From TMP-86 sp964247385 (GTDB lineage Bacteria > Pseudomonadota > Gammaproteobacteria > Steroidobacterales > Steroidobacteraceae): 64,000 bases of DNA. The notes under the pieces were generated by a model. It did no database searches, was not told where the DNA came from, and saw nothing but the letters and a program-made list of their open reading frames with translations. Below are positions 37,144 through 43,989 of the stretch, piece after piece. Position 1 is the first letter of the stretch. The number at the start of each line of letters is the position of its first letter. The translations under genes were made by a program, and so were the position numbers. The stretch is from NCBI GenBank assembly GCA_964247385.1, contig CAXTUB010000015.1, positions 1-64,000 of the forward strand, read 5' to 3'.

Positions 37144-38094
37144 ATGATGCGAAGCAATCTGCGCACCCCGGTCGAGCACCGGCGCGTTACCGCCGAACAC
37201 GCCGGCCGGCGCGTCGACAATTATCTTCTGGCCCATTTCAAATCCGTGCCGCGCAGCCGCATCTACCGCCTGTTGCGCAAAGGCGAAGTTCGAGTCAACA
37301 AAAAGCGGGTGGATGCGGATTATCGTCTGGTCGAGGGAGATGACCTGCGATTGCCGCCGCTGAGGCTGGATGAGGAAGTCGAGCGGGGTGCGCCGCCGAT
37401 TTGGATTCGCACCGCGCTCGAGCGCGCCATTGTGTTCGAGGACGCGCGCATTCTCGTGATCGACAAGCCGGCCGGCATCGCAGTACATGGCGGCAGCGGG
37501 CTGAGCTTCGGGGTCATCGAGGTGCTGCGCGCCGCGCGTCCCGGCGAGCCGATCGAGCTCGTTCATCGCTTGGATCGCGACACGAGCGGCTTGCTCATCA
37601 TCGCGCGCAAGCGCGCGGCCTTGCGGCAGTTGCACGCACTGATCCGCGAAGGGAAGGTTCGCAAGTGCTATACGTCGCTGCTCGCCGGCAGATTGACGGG
37701 CGAGCGGCGCGTCGATGTGCCGCTCATCGTCGATGAGCGCGTGCGAGGCGAGCGTCATGTACGGCCGGGCGGCGAGGGCAAGGCATCGTTGACTCTGTTC
37801 AGGGCACTGGAGAATTTTGGCGCGCAAGCGACGCTGGTCGAGGCGGAAATTCCCACCGGGCGCATGCACCAGATTCGCGTGCATGCAGCCCACATGGGGC
37901 ACGCCGTGTTGGGTGATGCGAAGTACGGAGATGCCGCTCGCAACGCCGATGTGGCGGCACTGGGACTCAAGCGCGCATTTTTGCATGCGAGCACATTGTC
38001 GTTCGAATGGCCGGACACCGGCGAGCGATTCGAAATCACGGCGCCGCTGCCGGCAGAGCTTGACGGCTTCTTAGCAGGCTTACGCGCGACCTGA
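37144..38094 (+). CDS. rluC: 23S rRNA pseudouridine synthase RluC
   Basis: Converts uridines 955, 2504 and 2580 of 23S rRNA to pseudouridine in E. coli; 316 aa. It has an S4 RNA-binding domain (residues about 18-75: GRRVDNYLLAHFKSVPRSRI, RKGEVRVNKKR) and the catalytic aspartate in HRLDRDTSGLLIIARK, then GRMHQIRVHAAHMGH. Divergent from rne, as in E. coli. No ribosome-binding site precedes ATG 37144, consistent with the promoter placement. Confidence 0.94.
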   Translation: MMRSNLRTPVEHRRVTAEHAGRRVDNYLLAHFKSVPRSRIYRLLRKGEVRVNKKRVDADYRLVEGDDLRLPPLRLDEEVERGAPPIWIRTALERAIVFEDARILVIDKPAGIAVHGGSGLSFGVIEVLRAARPGEPIELVHRLDRDTSGLLIIARKRAALRQLHALIREGKVRKCYTSLLAGRLTGERRVDVPLIVDERVRGERHVRPGGEGKASLTLFRALENFGAQATLVEAEIPTGRMHQIRVHAAHMGHAVLGDAKYGDAARNADVAALGLKRAFLHASTLSFEWPDTGERFEITAPLPAELDGFLAGLRAT

Positions 38095-38116
38095 CGGCCC
38101 GCGTTGTCCCCGGCGG

Positions 38117-38737
38117 TTAGGGCAGATCAAAACCCGCGTGCCGCAACAGGCGGCACAGCTCGATCAGCGGCAAGCCGATGAGCGCGGTGGGATCATCGCT
38201 GTCGATGGATTCGAACAACGAAATTCCCAGTCCCTCGCACTTGAACCCGCCGGCACAGTCGAACGGCGCCTCGCGCTCCACGTAACGGGAGATTTCCCTG
38301 CCGCTCAAGTGACGGAACGTGACCCGGGTTCGATTGAGGCCATGCCGCGCAAACCCGCGGCTTGGGTTCATCACGCTGACCGCCGTGAAAAACTCGACGC
38401 GGTTGCCGGAGCAGAGCTGCAGTTGCTCGATGCAGCGATCAGAATTGCCGGGTTTGCCCAGCAACCGTGCTCCACACGCGGCAGCTTGATCCGAGCCGAT
38501 CACCCACGCATCCACTCGATTTTCTGCGATGGCTCGCGCTTTCGCGCGAGCGAGTCTCACCGTCATCTCGCGAGGGTGCTCCAACGCGAGCGGCGTTTCG
38601 TCCACATGCGGTGCGGCGACTTCGAATGCCAAGCCGAGCCGACTCAGAAGGGCGCGCCGGTAAGCCGATGTGGAGGCGAGAATCAGTGTTTGATCGGACT
38701 TCAAAAACAACGACTTGCGCCCGACTCTTTTTGACAC
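38117..38737 (-). CDS. Maf-family nucleotide pyrophosphatase (YceF-like)
   Basis: Hydrolyses non-canonical nucleotides; the YceF subfamily acts on m7GTP. 206 aa from GTG 38737. Motifs are LILASTSAYRRALLSRLG, the HVDETPLALEHP region, VIGSDQAAACGARLLGKPG and the C-terminal ESIDSDDPTALIGLPL. The GTG lies inside the -35 box of the divergent rpmF promoter, and a TTG about 10 codons downstream may be the true start. In E. coli yceF is divergent from yceD-rpmF; here yceD is missing from that position. Confidence 0.9.
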   Translation of the reverse strand: MSKRVGRKSLFLKSDQTLILASTSAYRRALLSRLGLAFEVAAPHVDETPLALEHPREMTVRLARAKARAIAENRVDAWVIGSDQAAACGARLLGKPGNSDRCIEQLQLCSGNRVEFFTAVSVMNPSRGFARHGLNRTRVTFRHLSGREISRYVEREAPFDCAGGFKCEGLGISLFESIDSDDPTALIGLPLIELCRLLRHAGFDLP

Positions 38738-38759
38738 CCGAACACCTGCTCACTATTAT
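38731..38759 (+). promoter_or_regulatory. Strong sigma-70 promoter of rpmF-plsX-fabH
   Basis: TTGACA (38731-38736), 17-base spacer, TATTAT (38754-38759): a full-consensus -35, near-consensus -10 and ideal spacing. The start site would be near 38766, giving a leader of about 60 bases to the rpmF ATG at 38828. The -35 overlaps the annotated GTG of the divergent maf gene. Confidence 0.8.
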
Positions 38760-38827
38760 ACGCGGCCCGACTCACCGGACCGGAACGCACCTGCGAGGCG
38801 TACGCACGGTCCTCCCTTAGGATTCAT

Positions 38828-39025
38828 ATGGCAGTTCAAAAAAGCCGAAAAACACCCTCCAAGCGCGGCATGCACCGCTCGCACGCTGCGCTTGCGCAGC
38901 CCGCGCTATCCACCGAGCGCAAGAGCGGCGAGACGCATTTGCGGCATCGGATTTCTCGCGATGGGTACTACCGCGGGCGCAAGGTCATCGAAACCAAAGA
39001 AGACTCAGAGGGCGAGGACGAATAG
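38828..39025 (+). CDS. rpmF: 50S ribosomal protein L32
   Basis: Small basic ribosomal protein, 65 aa. The start AVQKSRKTPSKRGMHRSH and the end HLRHRISRDGYYRGRKVI are typical. An acidic tail (ETKEDSEGEDE) extends it by about 9 residues over E. coli L32. The ATG has AGGA 5 bases upstream. It precedes plsX and fabH, the usual ribosome/fatty-acid operon. Confidence 0.96.
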   Translation: MAVQKSRKTPSKRGMHRSHAALAQPALSTERKSGETHLRHRISRDGYYRGRKVIETKEDSEGEDE

Positions 39026-39071
39026 GGAATTCGCGCGCACCCGCGCGTCGGCAAGCCAGGGTCGGTAGGGC

Positions 39072-40070
39072 ATGAGTGCGGCGCTCCCCATCGCGGTCGA
39101 TGCCATGAGTGGCGACCACGGCGCTTCCGTGTCGGTGCCTGCCGCCTTGCGTGTCATCAGCGAGTTCAAGGACGTTGAGCTCATTTTGGTGGGACGTGAA
39201 GCGGAGTTGCGCAGCCAACTGCGCGATATTCCCCACAACCTGACCATTCGCCATGCGGCTGACGTCGTTGTGATGTCGGATCATCCACGCGATGCGTTGC
39301 GGCGCAAGAAAGATTCCTCCATGCGCCGCGCGATCGATTTGGTCAAAGCGGGCGATGCGCGTGCGTGCGTGAGCGCGGGCAATACCGGCGCGCTGATGGC
39401 CACGGCGCACTTTGTGCTGAAAATGTTGTCGGGCGTGGAGCGTCCGGCCATCATCTCCATGATCCCGTCCAAAGGTGGGCACACCTTCATGCTGGATTCT
39501 GGAGCGAACGCTACGGCCACGCCCGTGCAACTAGCGCAATTTGCCGAGATGGGTGCCATCGTTGCGGCGGACCTCACGGGAAACGAGCGGCCCAGGATCG
39601 GACTATTGAATATCGGCGTCGAAGACATCAAGGGTCATGACGCCGTGCAACAGGCGCACGAGCTCATCGCGCAGCGAAAGCTCAATTATGTGGGTTTCGT
39701 CGAAGGAAACGACATCTTTTCCGATCGCGTGGATGTCGTCGTGACCGACGGCTTCACCGGAAATGTGGCGCTCAAGACCATGGAAGGCGCCGCGGCTCTC
39801 ATTTCCAGCACGCTGCGCGAGGAGCTCACGCGCAACCTGTTTCGTAAGCTCAGCGCGCTCGCGGTGCGGCCGGCGCTCGATGCGCTGAGAAAGCGCCTCG
39901 ATCCGCGGCGCTACAATGGCGCCAGCATGATTGGTTTGAATGGCGTAGTGATCAAGAGCCACGGCGGAGCCGACGTGTTCGCGTTTCAACGGGCGATCGA
40001 GCTTGCGATTCTCGAAGCGCGCAAAGGCGTGCCGGCGCGAATCGCGGAAAAAATCGGCGCGACCTTGTAG
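39072..40070 (+). CDS. plsX: Phosphate acyltransferase PlsX
   Basis: Converts acyl-ACP to acyl-phosphate for phospholipid synthesis, peripheral to the inner membrane; 332 aa. Motifs are IAVDAMSGDHGASVSVPAA, SAGNTGALMATAHFVL, IGLLNIGVEDIKGHDAV and VVVTDGFTGNVALKTMEG. It lies between rpmF and fabH, 46 bp after rpmF. Confidence 0.96.
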   Translation: MSAALPIAVDAMSGDHGASVSVPAALRVISEFKDVELILVGREAELRSQLRDIPHNLTIRHAADVVVMSDHPRDALRRKKDSSMRRAIDLVKAGDARACVSAGNTGALMATAHFVLKMLSGVERPAIISMIPSKGGHTFMLDSGANATATPVQLAQFAEMGAIVAADLTGNERPRIGLLNIGVEDIKGHDAVQQAHELIAQRKLNYVGFVEGNDIFSDRVDVVVTDGFTGNVALKTMEGAAALISSTLREELTRNLFRKLSALAVRPALDALRKRLDPRRYNGASMIGLNGVVIKSHGGADVFAFQRAIELAILEARKGVPARIAEKIGATL

Positions 40071-40076
40071 CTCTCC

Positions 40077-41042
40077 ATGTACGCACGCATCGCCGGCACC
40101 GGCAGCTTTCTGCCAGAAAAAGTGTTGACCAACGCGGACCTGGAGAAGATGGTCGACACATCCGATGAGTGGATCCGGAGCCGCTCAGGCATCGAGCGGC
40201 GGCATATCGCCGCGCCGGATCAGACGACGACCGATCTCGCAGAAGGCGCCGCGCGTGCGGCGCTAGCGGCTGCCGGCGTTCAAGCAGGCGACATTGATTT
40301 CGTCTGTGTGGGCACGACGACGCCTGATTTTGTTTTTCCAAATGTCGGCACGTTGGTGCAGGAACGTCTGGGCATTCGAGGGTGCGCGGCGTTCAGCGTC
40401 GAGGCGGCATGCACCGGTTTCATCTATGCCATCAGCATTGCGGAAAAATTCGTGCGCTTGGGTGAGGCGCGCTGCGCCTTGGTGATCGGTGCCGAGACTC
40501 TGTCACGCATCGTGGATTGGTCCGATCGCTCGACGTGCGTATTGTTCGGCGACGGCGCCGGCGCAGTGGTGCTGACGGCCGATCAGCGGCCTGGGATCAT
40601 CTCCACCCATTTGCATGCCGATGGCCGGCACAAGGATCTGCTGTTTTATCCCGACGGGGTGTCCACGGGCTTTGATCTGGTGCGCAAGCGCGAAGCGGCG
40701 TTGCGCATGAAAGGCAACGAGGTTTATAAGCTTGCGATCAACACCATGGGGCGCATTGCATTGGAGACGTTGGAAGCGAACCATCTCGATAAGGGAGCCA
40801 TCGATTGGTTCATTCCACATCAGGCGAACTTGCGCATCATCGAGTCCATTGCGAAAAAGCTCGATCTGCCGATGGAGAAGGTGATCGTGACGCTGGATGC
40901 GCACGGCAACACCTCGGCGGCATCGGTGCCGCTCGCTTTGGATCACGCGATTCGCGATGGACGCATCCGGCGTGGGCAGCTCATGCTGCTCGAAGCTTTT
41001 GGCGGCGGCCTCACCTGGGGCTCGGCGCTCATTCGATATTGA
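40077..41042 (+). CDS. fabH: 3-oxoacyl-ACP synthase III (FabH)
   Basis: Condenses acetyl-CoA with malonyl-ACP to start fatty-acid synthesis; 321 aa thiolase fold. The catalytic triad is visible: Cys in VEAACTGFIYAIS, His in FIPHQANLRII and Asn in AHGNTSAASVPL. The start YARIAGTGSFLPEKVLTN is typical. It follows plsX by 6 bp. The usual next gene, fabD, is absent; an L,D-transpeptidase follows 7 bp later. Confidence 0.96.
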   Translation: MYARIAGTGSFLPEKVLTNADLEKMVDTSDEWIRSRSGIERRHIAAPDQTTTDLAEGAARAALAAAGVQAGDIDFVCVGTTTPDFVFPNVGTLVQERLGIRGCAAFSVEAACTGFIYAISIAEKFVRLGEARCALVIGAETLSRIVDWSDRSTCVLFGDGAGAVVLTADQRPGIISTHLHADGRHKDLLFYPDGVSTGFDLVRKREAALRMKGNEVYKLAINTMGRIALETLEANHLDKGAIDWFIPHQANLRIIESIAKKLDLPMEKVIVTLDAHGNTSAASVPLALDHAIRDGRIRRGQLMLLEAFGGGLTWGSALIRY

Positions 41043-41049
41043 GCTGGCG

Positions 41050-42078
41050 ATGATCCGGAGAACTTGCGGTGCGGCGGCGGCGTGCTTGATGCGCGCGCGC
41101 TCGATCCGTGCGTGCTCCGTGCGCATGCTCTTCGCGGTCGCCGCGCTGCTTGCATTGGTTGCAGGACCTGCGCGGGCGGAAGTTTTTTCTTTGAGCCCGC
41201 AACAGCAAATCATCGGAGTCGGCGGCACTCTCCAGGCGCGGCACGAAGATACGCTGCCCGACCTGGCGCGGCTGCATCACCTGGGCTTCGATGAAATCGT
41301 TGCCTCCAATCCTGGCGTCGACAAGTGGCTTCCGGGCGAAGGCACGCAAGTCATTTTGCCCACTCAGCACATCGTGCCCGACGTGCCCCGCGCCGGCATT
41401 GTCATCAATTTATCTGCAGGTCGATTATTCTATTTCTTAGCCGACGCGGCCGGCCACGGCTCGGTTCAAACGTATCCGGTGAGCGTAGGGCAGGTGGGGC
41501 GCGCCATGCCGCTGGGCCTTACCAAGGTGGTCGCGAAACAAAAGAAGCCGACGTGGTATCCGCCGAAATCCATTCGCGATCGGCACATTGCCGAAGGCGA
41601 TCCGCTACCGGCGTCGGTGCCGCCGGGTCCGGAGAATCCACTGGGCGAGTATGCTCTGCGGCTGGGTATTCCGAGCGGTGCGTATCTCATTCACGGCACC
41701 AATTTGCCGGTGAGTGTGGGCTTGCAAATTACCAATGGGTGCATTCGGCTCTATCCGGAAGACATCGAGGTGTTGTTCAAGGAAGTCCCGGTAGGCACGG
41801 GGGTGCGGGTGGTGAATCAGCGCATGTTGACCGGATGGTCCGATGATGGCGCGCTGTACCTGGAGGTGCATCATCCGCTCGAAGGCACCGAGGCGAGCAA
41901 CGTCGAGGATCTGAATGCCATGACTCGTCTGGTGGAATCTGCGGTGGCACGCCGCCGGGTCATCATCGACTGGGACTCGGCCGAAAAAGCATTTCAAGAG
42001 CAGCGGGGCGAGCCGGTGCGTATATCGATCGACCGGTGGCGGCCCGAGGAGCGCCCGCGAACGCCCAAGAAATCTTGA
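41050..42078 (+). CDS. L,D-transpeptidase (YkuD family, ErfK/YbiS-like)
   Basis: Periplasmic enzyme that makes 3-3 cross-links or attaches Braun-type lipoproteins to peptidoglycan. 342 aa with a signal segment (RMLFAVAALLALVAGPARAE), a LysM-like region (DTLPDLARLHHLGFDEIVASN) and the YkuD domain with HGTNLPVSVGLQITNGCIRLY, where Cys is the nucleophile. Size and domain order match ErfK/YbiS/YcfS-type enzymes. It faces an Lpp/OprI-like lipoprotein gene about 110 bp away, an appealing substrate. ATG 41050 is chosen; later in-frame ATGs are possible. Confidence 0.92.
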   Translation: MIRRTCGAAAACLMRARSIRACSVRMLFAVAALLALVAGPARAEVFSLSPQQQIIGVGGTLQARHEDTLPDLARLHHLGFDEIVASNPGVDKWLPGEGTQVILPTQHIVPDVPRAGIVINLSAGRLFYFLADAAGHGSVQTYPVSVGQVGRAMPLGLTKVVAKQKKPTWYPPKSIRDRHIAEGDPLPASVPPGPENPLGEYALRLGIPSGAYLIHGTNLPVSVGLQITNGCIRLYPEDIEVLFKEVPVGTGVRVVNQRMLTGWSDDGALYLEVHHPLEGTEASNVEDLNAMTRLVESAVARRRVIIDWDSAEKAFQEQRGEPVRISIDRWRPEERPRTPKKS

Positions 42079-42135
42079 GCGAGTTTCAGCCCCGCTCACC
42101 TATGCCCGAGAATGCGCGAGGCGGGGGCACTTATG

Positions 42136-42162
42136 AAAAAAAGCGCCGCGAAACCGCGGCGC
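42136..42162 (-). terminator. Rho-independent terminator of the Lpp-like gene
   Basis: On the minus strand a perfect 8-bp stem (42162-42155 with 42150-42143), loop GTTT, is followed by seven T residues. It sits 25 bp after the lipoprotein stop. On the plus strand it may also stop the L,D-transpeptidase transcript, but the T-tract there is poor. Confidence 0.85.
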
Positions 42163-42186
42163 CCTTTCATATCAAGAAACGAACGA

Positions 42187-42504
42187 TTACTTCGATACTG
42201 ACCGCTTGAACATGCGGTCCATCTTCTCGTTGATTGCGTCGATGGCCGCCTGATGCGACTGCGCAGTCGACAAAGCCTGATTGGCGGTGCTCTGGGCGCC
42301 GGCGGCCGCTTGCGATGCCGAGGCGGCAGCGCTGTTCGCGGCAGCCGCGTCGCTCGACGCCTTGGCGGTGTCGCTCGAGAGCTTGCTTACTTGGGCTTTC
42401 AGATCGTCGATTTGTTGCTGGATGGGCTTCAGATCTTGGCATCCGGCCAGTGCTGCGAAGCACGCGGCGGCCGCCGTGATCTTAAGAGTGGTTGCAAATT
42501 TCAT
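42187..42504 (-). CDS. Lpp/OprI-like outer-membrane lipoprotein
   Basis: A 105-aa lipoprotein: signal peptide with lipobox LAGC (Cys at residue 22), then an alanine- and serine-rich coiled coil (KPIQQQIDDLKAQVSKLSSD and long Ala-zipper heptads) and a C-terminal lysine after KMDRMFKRSVS. This is the layout of Braun lipoprotein and Pseudomonas OprI, whose terminal lysine is linked to peptidoglycan. A strong AGGGGA ribosome site precedes ATG 42504 and a strong terminator follows, as expected for an abundant protein. Linkage is inferred from the C-terminal Lys and the neighbouring transpeptidase. Confidence 0.88.
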   Translation of the reverse strand: MKFATTLKITAAAACFAALAGCQDLKPIQQQIDDLKAQVSKLSSDTAKASSDAAAANSAAASASQAAAGAQSTANQALSTAQSHQAAIDAINEKMDRMFKRSVSK

Positions 42505-42905
42505 AAAAATTCCCCTGGGTTGTTGCGCTTGTTAAAAACTGTTGCTGCAAGCAAGCCACGGCTCATCGAGTCTACTTCCTCGCATCGCAAGGCAGCTTGA
42601 TACTGCACGGCGATTGCAACACAAACCATCGACCATAGGCCGAAGCATCATGACCTCATGTGCCGACGCGAAAAATAAGGCAAAGCCTTGATTTAGGCAA
42701 GTCTTCCGCGGCTGTTTTCGCGTGCGTGCGCATCAATTTCAGGAGTGTTTTGACGCGCTGCATGCGAGGCACTTCGCGCGCGTAGTGATTGCCTTTTGGT
42801 TCGGCGGTGCGCTAGTTTGATTCTCAGCGATCAGCACAACGAGGCTCGCAGCCCGATAGTTTTGGCCAATGCCTCCTGGGGGTGAAGATCAACGAAGGGG
42901 AGGTC
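42505..42905. other. Intergenic region between lipoprotein and lexA
   Basis: About 400 bp without a convincing gene. It is more AT-rich than its surroundings. The minus strand holds a weak candidate promoter for the lipoprotein (TTGTGT 42624-42619, 16 bases, TATCAA 42602-42597). No tRNA, terminator or obvious repeat was seen. Confidence 0.5.
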
Positions 42906-42983
42906 ATGCGTCGTTGGATGGTTTTCGCCATGGCGTCTGCGCTTGCTTTCGTCAGTTCGCTGTATATAATGACAGCTGGTTAA
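42906..42983 (+). CDS. Possible 25-aa hydrophobic small protein or leader upstream of lexA
   Basis: ATG 42906 opens a 25-codon frame ending at TAA 42983. It encodes a short basic start (RRW) and one hydrophobic helix (MVFAMASALAFVSSLYIM). An AAGGGGAGG stretch lies directly upstream, though the spacing is short. Its 3' half overlaps the lexA promoter and first SOS box, so a transcript would have to start further upstream and would run through the operators. It could be a chance frame. Confidence 0.3.
   Translation: MRRWMVFAMASALAFVSSLYIMTAG
42943..42970 (+). promoter_or_regulatory. lexA promoter
   Basis: TTGCTT (42943-42948), 16-base spacer, perfect TATAAT (42965-42970). The -10 box lies inside the first LexA operator, so bound LexA would directly block polymerase. 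The expected start site is about 42977, giving a leader of about 22 bases to ATG 42999. Confidence 0.75.
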
Positions 42984-42991
42984 CTGTACAG
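42960..42991 (+). promoter_or_regulatory. Two abutting LexA operators (SOS boxes)
   Basis: Box 1 is CTGTATATAATGACAG (42960-42975), an exact CTGT-N8-ACAG. Box 2 is CTGGTTAACTGTACAG (42976-42991), with one mismatch in the left arm. They follow each other with no spacer. E. coli lexA also has two boxes, separated by a few bases. Supports strong autorepression. Confidence 0.9.
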
Positions 42992-42998
42992 CACCTTG

Positions 42999-43622
42999 AT
43001 GACGGATCTCACGCCTCGTCAGACGCAAATTCTACGTCTCATTCAAGACTCCATTAGCGAAAGCGGAATGCCGCCCACTCGGGCGGAAATCGCGCGTACC
43101 TTGGGGTTTCGTTCAGCCAACGCAGCGGAGGAGCATCTGCGGGCGCTCCAACGCAAAGGCGTCATCGACATCATCCCGGGCGCATCGCGCGGTATTCAGC
43201 TCAAGGATATTCTGCGCGAGCAGCTTGGGTTGCCTCTCATCGGCCGCGTGGCGGCGGGCCGCCCCATCCTGGCCGAAGAACATGTCGAGTCTCGCTATCA
43301 AATCGATCCCGCGCTGTTTCAGCCGCGGCCTCATTACTTGCTCAGAGTGCGCGGCATGAGCATGAAAAACGCCGGTATTCTCGATGGCGATTTGGTCGCC
43401 GTGCACCGCACGCCCGAGGTGCGTAATCGGCAGATCGTCGTGGCGCGGCTCGAAAGCGAAGTCACGGTGAAGCGCTACAAGCAAGACGGCAAACTCGTTT
43501 GGCTGCTTCCGGAAAATCCGGAATTCGAGCCAATGCGAGTCGATCTGAAAAAAGACTCGCTGATTATCGAGGGTGTGGTGGTGGGTGTCCTACGCTGCGG
43601 CAGGCAGGTGGAGGCGGCCTAA
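42999..43622 (+). CDS. lexA: SOS repressor LexA
   Basis: Represses SOS genes and self-cleaves when RecA is activated; 207 aa. It has an N-terminal winged helix (TPRQTQILRLIQDSI, PPTRAEIARTLGFRSANAAE), the Ala-Gly cleavage site in RVAAGRPIL, the catalytic serine in GMSMKNAGILDGDL and the lysine in VTVKRYKQDG. ATG 42999 is chosen over TTG 42996. The E. coli-type operator upstream means the binding specificity is of the CTGT-N8-ACAG class, useful for finding the regulon. Confidence 0.97.
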   Translation: MTDLTPRQTQILRLIQDSISESGMPPTRAEIARTLGFRSANAAEEHLRALQRKGVIDIIPGASRGIQLKDILREQLGLPLIGRVAAGRPILAEEHVESRYQIDPALFQPRPHYLLRVRGMSMKNAGILDGDLVAVHRTPEVRNRQIVVARLESEVTVKRYKQDGKLVWLLPENPEFEPMRVDLKKDSLIIEGVVVGVLRCGRQVEAA

Positions 43623-43625
43623 CCG

Positions 43626-43883
43626 CTATTCTTCGCGCGCTTTCTTTTGATGCGCCGCCTCGTCATCGCCGATGTCGTAATCTTCGAAATCGCTCAACAG
43701 CTCGGCGGTGCGTTTGTCTTCCATCACCCGTTCCAGCTTGCGCCAGTGCGGCTCTTGGCCGCCGCTCTTGCTGGCGCGCCGCCGCTGCTTTTCCACGTCG
43801 CGGATGAGATGATCCAGCTCTGAATCATCTGCCACCGATTCCTCGGCATCTTCCTCGTCGAAATCATCCGCATCTTTTTCCAT
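43626..43883 (-). CDS. Acidic conserved small protein of unknown function
   Basis: An 85-aa highly charged protein: acidic N-terminus (EKDADDFDEEDAEESVADD), a central basic segment (DVEKQRRRASKSGG) and a C-terminus with WRKLERVMEDKRTAELLSDF. It has no membrane segment. Proteins with a similar charged pattern are annotated as small hypothetical or putative envelope-integrity proteins in gammaproteobacteria, but the match is not firm. ATG 43883 is an internal start of a frame open from 43961. It converges on lexA with 3 bp between stops. Confidence 0.6.
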   Translation of the reverse strand: MEKDADDFDEEDAEESVADDSELDHLIRDVEKQRRRASKSGGQEPHWRKLERVMEDKRTAELLSDFEDYDIGDDEAAHQKKAREE

Positions 43884-43989
43884 CACGCGCCGCCGCTTAC
43901 GTACTGGTAGCGCGGACTTATAAACAAGTGCGCGGGCCCCTGCAATAGGATTCGACCACACTCGCCGCGATACGCGCTCAATTCTTGCG

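Noticed and set aside
42136..42162. Terminator assigned primarily to the L,D-transpeptidase
   Set aside because: The T-tract follows the stem only on the minus strand (seven T), while the plus-strand side reads CCTTTC, so the lipoprotein gene is the main user.
42869..43057. 62-codon frame overlapping the lexA start
   Set aside because: It is out of frame with lexA, crosses both SOS boxes, and has no hydrophobic or conserved feature.
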